In this document: one piece after another, positions 29,380 to 38,720 of the stretch
How the letters are laid out: each line of letters opens with the position of its first letter
How positions within the stretch are numbered: the first letter of the stretch is position 1
Origin: Thermoplasmatota archaeon
Lineage (GTDB): Archaea > Thermoplasmatota > E2 > UBA202 > JdFR-43
NCBI GenBank assembly: GCA_029259015.1
Contig: JAPDJQ010000059.1
Span: 1-46,378, forward strand
Reading direction: 5' to 3'
DNA length: 46,378 nucleotides
Notes under the pieces: generated by a model
Database searches by the model: none
What the model was told of the DNA's origin: nothing
The model's input: the letters and a program-made list of their open reading frames with translations, nothing else
Translations under genes and position numbers: made by a program

Positions 29380-29936
29380 AAGCGAAATGGAGAATATTAG
29401 TTGTAGGGGCGATGTTGCTGTTTGCCATGCCGTTTGTCATGGCAGAGAACGGAGGCGAAGAAGCAAAGCTGAATATAATAATGGGGTGCTTGATAGCAGT
29501 GGCTATAGCAGGAGTTGCATCTGCAATTGGTTTAACGCTGGCGGGAACTTCAGCTGTTGCAGTAACTGCAGAGAAGCCAGAGTTATTTGGTAGACTGCTC
29601 GTTTTACAGGTATTGCCAATGACACAATCTGTGTACGGATTGCTTACAGCTATACTGCTTATGATGGGTGCTGGCCTGCTTGGAGGAGCTGCAAAAGTGG
29701 ATTTCGCAGCCCAGCCATGGATTGGAACGGCAGCCATATGGATCGGCACCATCGTGGGCTTAACAGGCTTGTCAGCGATAAATCAGGGAATGGTAGCATC
29801 AGCCAGCATAGCATCTGTAGGCAGAAATCCTGAAGTGGCAGCAAGAGGTATAATATTTACTGTGATGCCAGAAACAATAGCCATCTTTGGATTGCTTGTA
29901 GCCATACTTCTGATGACTGGCCTCGGCTTGCTATGA
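29376..29936 (+). CDS. atpK: A-type ATP synthase subunit K (c/proteolipid), duplicated hairpin
   Basis: Signal-like N-terminus plus four TMs; LPMTQSVYGLL and MPETIAIFGLL. Confidence 0.95.
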   Translation: MKAKWRILVVGAMLLFAMPFVMAENGGEEAKLNIIMGCLIAVAIAGVASAIGLTLAGTSAVAVTAEKPELFGRLLVLQVLPMTQSVYGLLTAILLMMGAGLLGGAAKVDFAAQPWIGTAAIWIGTIVGLTGLSAINQGMVASASIASVGRNPEVAARGIIFTVMPETIAIFGLLVAILLMTGLGLL

Positions 29937-29940
29937 GAGC

Positions 29941-30510
29941 ATGGCCCTAGAAAATTTACTGCAAAAAATAAAAGAGGAAGCAAAAGAAGAGATAGATGAA
30001 ATCATAAGCAGGGCTGAGAAAGAAGCAGCAGAGATCATCGAAGAGGCAAAGGAAAAGGGCAAAAAAGAAGCAGAGAAGATAAAGACGCAGGGCGAGAAAG
30101 AGGCAAAGCGAGTTAAAGAAAAAATCTTGGCGGCAGCCAGAAGAAAAGCTAGGATGGAAATAACCAATGCAAAGGAGGAACTGATACAGTTATGCATGGA
30201 AGCAATAAAGGAAAAATTAAGTAAGCTGGACAGCAAAAAATATCAGAAAATAGTTAAGAGCATGATAAAAGATGCAATGAAAGAGTTAAAAGATTTCTAC
30301 ATAATTGCTACGAGAAAAGAAGATAAAAAGATTGCAGAGAAACTGGGCATCGAAGTTAAGGGAGAGAAAAAGGGGATTGGAGGAGTAATAATAAAAACAA
30401 AGGATGGAAGCAAAGAAATGGATTTAACATTTGATTTTCTGCTTGAAAGAAAGGAAGAGGAAATAAGAATAATGATTGCAAAGAAGCTATTTGGAGAAAA
30501 TGTTGATTGA
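29941..30510 (+). CDS. atpE: A-type ATP synthase subunit E
   Basis: Coiled-coil N-terminus and stalk C-domain; operon position. Confidence 0.92.
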   Translation: MALENLLQKIKEEAKEEIDEIISRAEKEAAEIIEEAKEKGKKEAEKIKTQGEKEAKRVKEKILAAARRKARMEITNAKEELIQLCMEAIKEKLSKLDSKKYQKIVKSMIKDAMKELKDFYIIATRKEDKKIAEKLGIEVKGEKKGIGGVIIKTKDGSKEMDLTFDFLLERKEEEIRIMIAKKLFGENVD

Positions 30511-31540
30511 ATTGATCGTAACAATAGCTACAATAGCAATTGTGGCAAAATTCCTGCCTTCTTTTATTTTATTATCCAAATTTGCCTATCCAAATGCAAA
30601 ATTCAGTGCAATACCATATCCCTATATTAAAGAAAGGGAATTATCAAGGCTTCTCGAATTGAAAAATCTCGAAGAATTTAAGAATAATGTAGTGAGCAGA
30701 GATTTCATAATTGAAGGAGAAGATGCAAATGAAGTTCAAAAAAGCATAGATAAAGCTCTGGCAAAAATAATAACAATGGCAAAAAGTGATTCTCCACGGA
30801 AAGTCAGAAAGTTTTATGATGTATATCTGGAGAAACTGGATGTAGATTCAATTAAAAAGGCAGTGAGGAATATTATCGAAGAAAAAGAACTTGAGGAATA
30901 TGTTGCCTTCAGCGAAGAAGGAAAGAAATTGTTGCAGGATTTAAAAGGAGTAGAGAAGGAAGAGGCAGAAAAAATTCTGCAGCAGTATGGCTATGAAATA
31001 AACTTTGAAATGCCAATTGAAGAGATTGAGAAGGAAATAGACAGAAAAATGATGGAAAAATTGTTTGAAGTTAAATTGCCCAACTCCTGCAAAAAAGCGA
31101 GGGATAAATTTGTCAAAATATTGATTGATGTCATGAACATCAAGACCATACTAAGGGGAAAATATTATGGTCTGAAAAATATAGAAAGGAGTTTAATCTA
31201 CAATGGATGGGAAATATCAGAATGGCAGATGAAAGAATTGCTGAAAATAGATTCCATTGCAGAAATAATTTCAATGCTTGAAGGTACATCTTACATGCCT
31301 TTCTTAAGGCAAGCTATAGTCGATTTTGAGAAGGAAGGAGTTGTTGCTCTAGAAAGAGCTCTGGATAAATACATTATAAAAGCTGCCAGAGAAATTGCAA
31401 ATGAAAATCCTCTCGGCTTAGGACCAGGGATAAGATTTATAGTAGAAAAGGAATATGAAGCAAGAAACTTAAAGGCAATTGCAAAAGCAATTGCCGAAGG
31501 AATGCAGAAAGAAGCATGGAAAGTGCTGGTGGTTGAATGA
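30500..31540 (+). CDS. atpC: A-type ATP synthase subunit C
   Basis: Operon position and subunit C/d-like sequence; likely start at 30500 (MLIELIVT) overlapping atpE end. Confidence 0.88.
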   Translation: MLIELIVTIATIAIVAKFLPSFILLSKFAYPNAKFSAIPYPYIKERELSRLLELKNLEEFKNNVVSRDFIIEGEDANEVQKSIDKALAKIITMAKSDSPRKVRKFYDVYLEKLDVDSIKKAVRNIIEEKELEEYVAFSEEGKKLLQDLKGVEKEEAEKILQQYGYEINFEMPIEEIEKEIDRKMMEKLFEVKLPNSCKKARDKFVKILIDVMNIKTILRGKYYGLKNIERSLIYNGWEISEWQMKELLKIDSIAEIISMLEGTSYMPFLRQAIVDFEKEGVVALERALDKYIIKAAREIANENPLGLGPGIRFIVEKEYEARNLKAIAKAIAEGMQKEAWKVLVVE

Positions 31541-31827
31541 AAATAGCTTTAATAGGAGATGAGGATACAATTGCATTGTTTAAATTAGCTGGCGTTAACA
31601 TATGCTATGGTAATGAGGAAAAATTTAGCGAGATTGTAAATGATGAAAGCATTGCCATCTTGCTTATAACAGATGAATATGCTGAAAAGTTGAGAAATAA
31701 AATAATCCAGCATCGTTTATTGAAAGAGATGCCTATTATTATTGAAATTCCCGGCAAAAAGAAAATGGAAAGAGAGGATACAATTAAAAAGCTTATTGTG
31801 AGGGCAATAGGAGTTGAGGTGGAATAA
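31537..31827 (+). CDS. atpF: A-type ATP synthase subunit F
   Basis: MKIALIGDEDTIALFKLAGV; ATGA coupling. Confidence 0.93.
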   Translation: MKIALIGDEDTIALFKLAGVNICYGNEEKFSEIVNDESIAILLITDEYAEKLRNKIIQHRLLKEMPIIIEIPGKKKMEREDTIKKLIVRAIGVEVE

Positions 31828-33585
31828 ATGAAAGGAAAAATAGTTAGTGTGGCTGGGCCTGTTGTTAAGGCAAAGGGAATGAAAGGAGCAAAGATGTACG
31901 ATTTGGTTAAAGTGGGCGAGGAAGAGCTTATTGGAGAAATTATAGAATTGAAAGAAGATGTGGCAACTATTCAGGTATATGAGGATACCACCGGCTTAAA
32001 GCCGGGAGAGCCAGTTATCAATACTGGTATGCCTCTTGCCGTTGAATTGGGGCCCGGATTACTTGCTTCCATTTATGATGGGATACAGAGGCCCTTGCCA
32101 AAAATTATGGAAAAAGCAGGAGAATTTATAACTAGAGGAATGGAAGTTGAAGCTGTAAATAGAAGGAAAAAGTGGGAGTTTGTTCCAGTTGTTAAAGAAA
32201 AGGAAAAAGTGAAGGGAGGAGATGTTATTGGCGTAGTTAAAGAAACTCCCATCATTGAGCATCGCATAATGGTTCCTCCTGATATTGAAGAAGGCGTTGT
32301 TGAAAGTATAGAAGAAGGGAAGTTTAAGGTTGAAGATGTTATTGCAACCATAAAAACAAAAGACGGAAAGAAGGAACTTACAATGCTACAGAAATGGCCG
32401 GTTAGAAAGCAACGCCCCTTTAAGGAAAAGTTACCGCCAACAGTTCCATTGATAACTGGGCAGCGTGTCTTCGATACCTTCTTCCCAATGGCCAAAGGCG
32501 GCACAGGCGCCATACCAGGGGGCTTTGGAACAGGGAAAACTGTATCGCAACACCAGCTGGCAAGATGGAGTGATGCAGATATTGTTGTTTATATTGGTTG
32601 TGGTGAGAGAGGCAATGAAATGACGGAAGTGCTAAGAGACTTTCCAAAGTTGAAAGATCCGAAGACTGGCCACCCATTGATGGAAAGAACGATACTCATC
32701 GCCAATACATCAAACATGCCTGTTGCTGCAAGAGAAGCTTCAATATACACTGGTATTACATTGGCAGAATATTATAGAGATATGGGATATGATGTCGCTT
32801 TAATGGCAGATTCAACAAGCAGATGGGCTGAAGCTTTAAGAGAAATATCTGGAAGACTTGAAGAAATGCCAGGCGAAGAAGGATATCCCGCTTATTTAGC
32901 TTCGCGTCTCGCAGAATTTTATGAGAGAGCTGGAAGAGTAAAGGTATTGGGAAGCAAAGATAAGGAAGGTTCAATTTCAATAGTTGGAGCAGTCTCACCT
33001 CCTGGAGGAGATTTCTCTGAGCCAGTAACACAAAATACGTTAAGAATAGTAAAAGTATTCTGGGCTTTAGATTCTGATCTGGCAGACCGTCGTCATTTTC
33101 CGGCGGTAAACTGGCTCCGTTCCTATTCTTTATATCTGGATAGAGTTAAGGAGTGGTGGGAAAAGAATGTTGGCAAAGACTGGCTTGAATTGCGCAATGA
33201 AGCGATGGCTTTATTGCAGAAAGAAGATGAGTTGCAAGAGATTATAAGGCTTGTCGGTCCAGATGCTTTGCCGCCTTTGGATAGAGTTGTTTTAGAAGGA
33301 GCTCGCATCATAAGAGAAGATTTTCTGCAGCAGAATGCATATCATGAAGTCGATACATATTGCCCGCACAAAAAGCAGTATGAAATGTTGCGAATAATGC
33401 TCAAATTCTATCATTTGATGAGAGAGGCAGTTGAAAAAGGAGTTGATTTTGAAAAGTTAAAAGAATTGAAAAGCAAGGAAGCAATAGCAAGAATGGCTAC
33501 CACGCCCAATGAAGAATGGGAGGAAAGATTTAAGCAAATAGAAAAGGAAATGGAGGAGGAAATAAAGAGGTTAATGAGGGGATAA
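31828..33585 (+). CDS. atpA: A-type ATP synthase catalytic subunit A (no intein)
   Basis: P-loop [17 protein letters not shown]; 585 aa contiguous. Confidence 0.98.
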   Translation: MKGKIVSVAGPVVKAKGMKGAKMYDLVKVGEEELIGEIIELKEDVATIQVYEDTTGLKPGEPVINTGMPLAVELGPGLLASIYDGIQRPLPKIMEKAGEFITRGMEVEAVNRRKKWEFVPVVKEKEKVKGGDVIGVVKETPIIEHRIMVPPDIEEGVVESIEEGKFKVEDVIATIKTKDGKKELTMLQKWPVRKQRPFKEKLPPTVPLITGQRVFDTFFPMAKGGTGAIPGGFGTGKTVSQHQLARWSDADIVVYIGCGERGNEMTEVLRDFPKLKDPKTGHPLMERTILIANTSNMPVAAREASIYTGITLAEYYRDMGYDVALMADSTSRWAEALREISGRLEEMPGEEGYPAYLASRLAEFYERAGRVKVLGSKDKEGSISIVGAVSPPGGDFSEPVTQNTLRIVKVFWALDSDLADRRHFPAVNWLRSYSLYLDRVKEWWEKNVGKDWLELRNEAMALLQKEDELQEIIRLVGPDALPPLDRVVLEGARIIREDFLQQNAYHEVDTYCPHKKQYEMLRIMLKFYHLMREAVEKGVDFEKLKELKSKEAIARMATTPNEEWEERFKQIEKEMEEEIKRLMRG

Positions 33586-33587
33586 AA

Positions 33588-34958
33588 ATGGAAGGGATAA
33601 AATACTCTACGGTATCTGAAATTGCTGGCCCACTTATTATTGTTGAAGGAATAAGGGAAGTAGGTTATGGAGAAATTGTTAAAATTGAATCACATGGCGA
33701 GGAAAGAATGGGGCAAGTTCTGGAGGCAGCTGAAGGAAAAGCTGTCATACAAGTTTTTGAGGGTACACGCGGCCTTGACACAAAAGCTACGAGCGTTGTT
33801 TTCACTGGCAAACCAATGGAAATAGGCGTTTCAACAGAAATGCTTGGCAGAGTTTTTGACGGAAAAGGAATGCCCATCGATGGAGCCCCTTCACCTATCC
33901 CAGAGGATATAAGAAATGTCAATGGCTTTCCAATGAATCCATCTGCCAGAGAATATCCACGCGACCCCATACAGACAGGCATCTCAACTATAGATGGAAT
34001 GAATACTCTAGTTAGAGGACAAAAATTGCCAATTTTCAGCGGTGCTGGTCTGCCGCACAATGAATTAGCTGCTCAAATAGCAAGGCAGGCGAAGGTGACG
34101 GGGCAAGAAGAAGAATTTGCTGTCATATTTTGCGCAATGGGAATTACAGCTGAAGAAGCAGATTTCTTCATGAAAGATTTTGAGGAAACAGGAGCAATAG
34201 AGAGGAGTGTGTTATTTTTAAATCTGGCAAACAGCCCTGTTATTGAGCGCCTTATAGCGCCTAAGGTTGCCTTAACAACCGCAGAGTATCTCGCCTTTGA
34301 TAAAGGAATGCATGTTTTAGTCATTCTTACAGATATGACTAACTATGCTGAAGCATTGAGAGAAATTTCAGCAGCTCGTGAAGAAGTGCCTGGCAGGCGT
34401 GGCTATCCTGGATACATGTATACTGATTTGGCTCAAATTTATGAAAGGGCGGGAAGAATACAGGGTAAGAAAGGAACAATAACACAGATCCCAATACTCA
34501 CAATGCCAGATGATGATATCACTCATCCAATTCCAGATTTAACTGGCTATATTACTGAAGGACAGATTGTTTTGTCCAGGGAATTGCATCACAAAGGTAT
34601 ATATCCTCCTGTAGCAGTTCTTCCTTCATTATCGAGATTAATGGCGGAGGGAATAGGAGAAGGGAGGACAAGAGAAGATCATCATCAGCTTTCCAACCAG
34701 TTGTATGCTGCATATGCAGAAGGATGTGATTTGCGTGATTTGGTAGCTGTTGTTGGCGAGGAGGCTTTGACAGAGAGGGATAAAAAATTCCTGGAGTTTG
34801 CAGATGAGTTTGAGCAGCGCTTTGTCAAGCAGGGCAAGGATGAAGACAGAACATTTGAAGAAACTCTGAACTTGGGATGGGAGCTTCTTTCAATGCTTCC
34901 GAAGGCTGAGTTGAAAAAGATTGATGATAAGTATATAGCTAAATATTATCGAGGCTAA
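33588..34958 (+). CDS. atpB: A-type ATP synthase subunit B
   Basis: [40 protein letters not shown]. Confidence 0.98.
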   Translation: MEGIKYSTVSEIAGPLIIVEGIREVGYGEIVKIESHGEERMGQVLEAAEGKAVIQVFEGTRGLDTKATSVVFTGKPMEIGVSTEMLGRVFDGKGMPIDGAPSPIPEDIRNVNGFPMNPSAREYPRDPIQTGISTIDGMNTLVRGQKLPIFSGAGLPHNELAAQIARQAKVTGQEEEFAVIFCAMGITAEEADFFMKDFEETGAIERSVLFLNLANSPVIERLIAPKVALTTAEYLAFDKGMHVLVILTDMTNYAEALREISAAREEVPGRRGYPGYMYTDLAQIYERAGRIQGKKGTITQIPILTMPDDDITHPIPDLTGYITEGQIVLSRELHHKGIYPPVAVLPSLSRLMAEGIGEGRTREDHHQLSNQLYAAYAEGCDLRDLVAVVGEEALTERDKKFLEFADEFEQRFVKQGKDEDRTFEETLNLGWELLSMLPKAELKKIDDKYIAKYYRG

Positions 34959-34959
34959 A

Positions 34960-35595
34960 ATGGCAAAGGAGATAATAGAAGGAGTTACTCCAACAAGAAT
35001 GGAACTGTTGCAAATAAGGAAAAGGAAAGCATTAGCTGTAAAAGGGCATCAGTTGCTTTCTGAAAAAAGAGATGCCCTCGTTTCTTCTTTCTTTGAATTG
35101 ATAAAGAAAAGGAAGGAAAAGAGAAAAGAAATGGAGGAAAAGTTACAGGAAGCATACAAATCATTGATTATGGCAGAGATGATAATGGGGGAGGAGAGAC
35201 TTCGTTACATAGCAGATAAAATGGCAAGAGAAAGAGAAGTTAATGTGAGTAAGAAAAATATAATGGGTGTAGCAATCCCAAAATTTGAGATCGAAAAAGC
35301 AGAGATGCCAGAATATAGCATTTTTTCAACATGTGCGGAGTTTGACGAAGCAGTGAAAAAAGCTAATGAAGCACTAGAAAAATTGATAGAAGTGGCTGAG
35401 ATTGAAGGCAGTGTGCAAATGTTGGCAAAAGAAATAGAAAAAACAAAGAGGAGAGTTAATGCACTAGAATACATTTTCATTCCCCGCCTTCTTAATACAA
35501 TCACATATATAGAAAGACAGCTTGAAGAAAGAGAAAGAGAGGATTTCTTCAGAAGGAAAAGAATAAAGGCATTGCTTGAGAGACATGAAGATTGA
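34960..35595 (+). CDS. atpD: A-type ATP synthase subunit D
   Basis: GVTPTRMELLQIRKRKALAVKGHQLLSEKRDAL. Confidence 0.95.
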   Translation: MAKEIIEGVTPTRMELLQIRKRKALAVKGHQLLSEKRDALVSSFFELIKKRKEKRKEMEEKLQEAYKSLIMAEMIMGEERLRYIADKMAREREVNVSKKNIMGVAIPKFEIEKAEMPEYSIFSTCAEFDEAVKKANEALEKLIEVAEIEGSVQMLAKEIEKTKRRVNALEYIFIPRLLNTITYIERQLEEREREDFFRRKRIKALLERHED

Positions 35596-35740
35596 AGAAG
35601 ATGCAATATTGGGCGAGTTTTTCGACACTCCAGAAAAGAAAGCAAAATGGATGAGGAGAATAGTCTACATCTATTTACTGTGGATCATATTTTTAATCAT
35701 AGGAGTTGCAATGATGCTTATTTTTTATATTGGTAGATAA
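35585..35740 (+). CDS. 51-aa single-TM protein overlapping the atpD end (not in supplied ORF track)
   Basis: Own translation: MKIEEDAILGEFFDTPEKKAKWMRRIVYIYLLWIIFLIIGVAMMLIFYIGR; start overlaps atpD stop by 11 nt. Confidence 0.65.
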   Translation: MKIEEDAILGEFFDTPEKKAKWMRRIVYIYLLWIIFLIIGVAMMLIFYIGR

Positions 35741-35819
35741 GAGGGCTAGCGTTATTAGTGTTAAGTTTTTAAAAATAAAAAAATCGCAAGATTAATTATC
35801 TATCTCAATTTATAAAACA

Positions 35820-36485
35820 ATGGATTTAAAGGATGATAAAAAATCTAGATTGAGATGCTTTACAGATATTTTTGTTTCTAAATGGCTTGCTTACCTTAAT
35901 TTTCTGGTTGGTATAGCTTCTCTTTTGTTATATTTAAATTTTAAAATACCCATAAATGTTCCTGTTTATACTTTATATGCAGTTTTCTTTGCGCTCTCGG
36001 TTATTCTTATAACATATGCGATGAATTTCAAACGAGACTGGGAAATTATATGGATACTGGTTTCACTGATTTTCTACGTATTCATTATTTTCTATTTTGT
36101 TGAGGATCAAGTTAATTTGTTTACAAAATTTAAACTCGATGAAAATATTTCGTACTGGTTCCAAAGCGGTATATTACAAGGTTTTTCCGCACTCTTAGGC
36201 ATTATTGTTGGTTTTTTGGTTGCAAGCTCAGTAAATCATAAAACTACAGAAATATTAGGGGTTTTGAATCTTTTTTATCCTGCACTCATATGCATCAGCA
36301 TTTCTCTCCTCTTGTCAATAACGCTTCTTCCTTTATCACCTGTTTTGAGTTGCACAAAATATAAATCATTTTTAGTCCCAACAATTTTAACAGTCTGGCT
36401 TATAGCTACCTTGGGCATTTTTTGGTTATGCTATGCAATATACTTATTTTATAAAAATAAAACTAAAACACAAGAACAAAGATAG
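35820..36485 (+). CDS. Uncharacterised multi-TM membrane protein
   Basis: 221 aa, several hydrophobic segments, no family recognised. Confidence 0.65.
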   Translation: MDLKDDKKSRLRCFTDIFVSKWLAYLNFLVGIASLLLYLNFKIPINVPVYTLYAVFFALSVILITYAMNFKRDWEIIWILVSLIFYVFIIFYFVEDQVNLFTKFKLDENISYWFQSGILQGFSALLGIIVGFLVASSVNHKTTEILGVLNLFYPALICISISLLLSITLLPLSPVLSCTKYKSFLVPTILTVWLIATLGIFWLCYAIYLFYKNKTKTQEQR

Positions 36486-36489
36486 GGCA

Positions 36490-37845
36490 TCAATGCTCCA
36501 TTTTCCTTACATACATTTTAGCCCATGAGAATGCAATAAATGCTGCAATAGTATTGCCAACAACTATTCCCATCCATACACCTTTTAGGCCGAGATGGAT
36601 GCTAAATGCAAAAATATATGCCATTGGCACCGTCAATATTATGGTTCTCAGAATTGTGACAGCCAGCGAATTCATTCCTTTTCCAATTCCCTGAAACATT
36701 GCTGATGAAAACATACCAAATGTTGCAAAAGGATAGAAGAGAGTGATTATTTTAAGAAAAGTGGTTAAATCATTGGCTATACGAGCCGAATTTTGAGAAT
36801 GAGTGAATAACAGGGTAATCCAAGGGGCAAAAACATATGTAAATATTGCTACTGTTGTTCCTATCACAAATCCGAGTTTAATTGCATACATGTAAGAGGT
36901 ATTTAATTTTTCAACATCCCTTGCTCCATATGCAGCTCCTGTAACAGCTGTCACAGCAGTTGCAATACCAAGTAAAGGAATCATTCCAATCATTACAACC
37001 CTCCATCCTGTGGTGAAAACAGCTACACCATCTGTGCCTCCTGCTCTTACCACAAGAATGTTAAGAACAAGAATTGAAAAAGACATTGAAAGTTGAATAA
37101 TAGAAGCAGGTATTCCCACTTTAAGAATTTCCTTTACTATTTGCCAGTTAAAAGAAAATTCGTTGAAATGAATAGAAACATAAGTAGTCCTTTTGAAAAA
37201 TAACCAGTAAGAAAGGAGGATAGACGAAGTGATAATTGAAATAAGAGTTGCCCATGCTGCCCCAGCCACCCCTAAGCGAAAAGTGTAAATGAAAATTGGA
37301 TCCAGTACAATATTTAGGATTGAGCCCAGAAGTAATGCATACATGGCTCGTTTTGTATCTCCTTCTCCTCTTAAAATTCCATTGGCTATGCTTGAGAAGA
37401 AAATGAAGATTGAACCAGCAAACAGTATTCTTGCATATGCTGTTGCCATTTTTGTAACCTCTCCTGCACCCATTACAGCAAAGAGCTTATCAATAAATAT
37501 GAGGAAGGGCAAACTAACAGCTATAGCTACAATACCCCCAATAATTAAAGAGTGAATTGCCACGCTATCTGCATCTCTTTTATTTCTGCTGCCAATTTTC
37601 CTTGAAATTGCAGAACTTGCTCCAACACTTATACCAGTTGCAAGAGCCATTAAAAGAAAGAAGAAAGGAAAGAAGAAACCAACTGCAGCAAGAGCATCTG
37701 CTCCTAAACCAGAAACCCATATTGCATCTACAATATTATACACCATTTGTGCTGACAAGCCAACAATCATTGGCAGAGCCAGCTTCCTTATTGCTTTTTT
37801 TGGATTACCTAAAAGAATTTTCACTCCTTCCGTTACATGCTCCAT
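36490..37845 (-). CDS. MATE-family efflux transporter
   Basis: 451 aa, 12-TM pattern, LALPMIVGLSAQMVYNIVDAIWVSGLGADALAAVG. Confidence 0.93.
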   Translation of the reverse strand: MEHVTEGVKILLGNPKKAIRKLALPMIVGLSAQMVYNIVDAIWVSGLGADALAAVGFFFPFFFLLMALATGISVGASSAISRKIGSRNKRDADSVAIHSLIIGGIVAIAVSLPFLIFIDKLFAVMGAGEVTKMATAYARILFAGSIFIFFSSIANGILRGEGDTKRAMYALLLGSILNIVLDPIFIYTFRLGVAGAAWATLISIITSSILLSYWLFFKRTTYVSIHFNEFSFNWQIVKEILKVGIPASIIQLSMSFSILVLNILVVRAGGTDGVAVFTTGWRVVMIGMIPLLGIATAVTAVTGAAYGARDVEKLNTSYMYAIKLGFVIGTTVAIFTYVFAPWITLLFTHSQNSARIANDLTTFLKIITLFYPFATFGMFSSAMFQGIGKGMNSLAVTILRTIILTVPMAYIFAFSIHLGLKGVWMGIVVGNTIAAFIAFSWAKMYVRKMEH

Positions 37846-37883
37846 TTCATCGCTCCTTTATGAAAAAGTATCATTAAAATGTT

Positions 37884-38024
37884 ATGGATATAGCTATACC
37901 ATCAGAAATTTTAGAATTTGAAATAATGAAAAGATATTTTTGTCAGATGGAAACAGGTAGAAATGTAGCAGCATGCAATGAGTTAATAACTGACAGAAAC
38001 TTTTTCTTTTTGAAATTTAGATAA
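37884..38024 (+). CDS. Possible 46-aa small ORF
   Basis: MDIAIPSEILEFEIMKRYFCQMETGRNVAACNELITDRNFFFLKFR; fills an otherwise empty gap. Confidence 0.15.
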   Translation: MDIAIPSEILEFEIMKRYFCQMETGRNVAACNELITDRNFFFLKFR

Positions 38025-38053
38025 AGATATAAGGTGTGCCTCGTTGTATCAAA

Positions 38054-38479
38054 ATGAAAGTTTGTATTGTATATGAATCAAAATATGGAAATGGAAAAAA
38101 ATGTGCAGAATATTTGCAGAGCATAATAAAAGCAAAAGGATATGATGTGGATTCTTTTTCCATTCGCGAAATAAAGCCAAATTTATTGCCGGAAGCAGAT
38201 TTTTATATTTTCAGCTCTCCGACACATATAGGAAGCATTCCATGGAAAATGAGGAGATTTTTGAAGAAAATAAAACCAAAGAGCGAAGCAAAATATGCTC
38301 TCATGACAACTTGCATAAGCCTCGATACAAAAGTTATTCAAAAAATGGAAGAAATTCTCAATAAAAAGGGCATGATAAAGATTTCAGAAATTAAAATTAA
38401 AGTAAAGGGCATGAAGGGGCCCCTAGAAGAAAAATACAAAGAAAAGCTTGATGCATTTGTTGAGGAAATTTTTATATAA
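38054..38479 (+). CDS. Flavodoxin-domain protein
   Basis: MKVCIVYESKYGNGKKCAEYL FMN-binding loop; FIFSSPTHIGSIPWKMRRFL. Confidence 0.85.
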   Translation: MKVCIVYESKYGNGKKCAEYLQSIIKAKGYDVDSFSIREIKPNLLPEADFYIFSSPTHIGSIPWKMRRFLKKIKPKSEAKYALMTTCISLDTKVIQKMEEILNKKGMIKISEIKIKVKGMKGPLEEKYKEKLDAFVEEIFI

Positions 38480-38484
38480 AAATA

Positions 38485-38557
38485 TGGGCTCGGGGAGATT
38501 TGAACTCCCGACCTTCGCCTCGTCAAGGCGACGTCATAACCCCTAGACCACGAGCCC
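38485..38557 (-). tRNA. tRNA-Val (anticodon GAC)
   Basis: Minus strand GGGCTCG-TG-GTCTAGGGGTTATGAC-G-TCGCC-TTGACGA-GGCGA-AGGTC-GGGAGTTCAAATCTCCC-CGAGCCC-A cloverleaf; no encoded CCA, no intron. Confidence 0.95.
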
Positions 38558-38720
38558 TGAGTTAATATGCAAAACGATATTTTAAAATTATTCCTTCCTT
38601 TCAGCAAAAGAATAACAATTGTTGCAGCAATATGCCCACTCCATTAAATAACGAACTCATGCAGCCACCAACCAATTCATTTCCATTTTTCTTCATCAAG
38701 TTTAAAAATAGGCATGATAT

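Noticed and set aside
38338-38607. 89-aa minus-strand ORF covering the tRNA
   Set aside because: Translates through a well-folded tRNA-Val and the 3' end of the flavodoxin gene.
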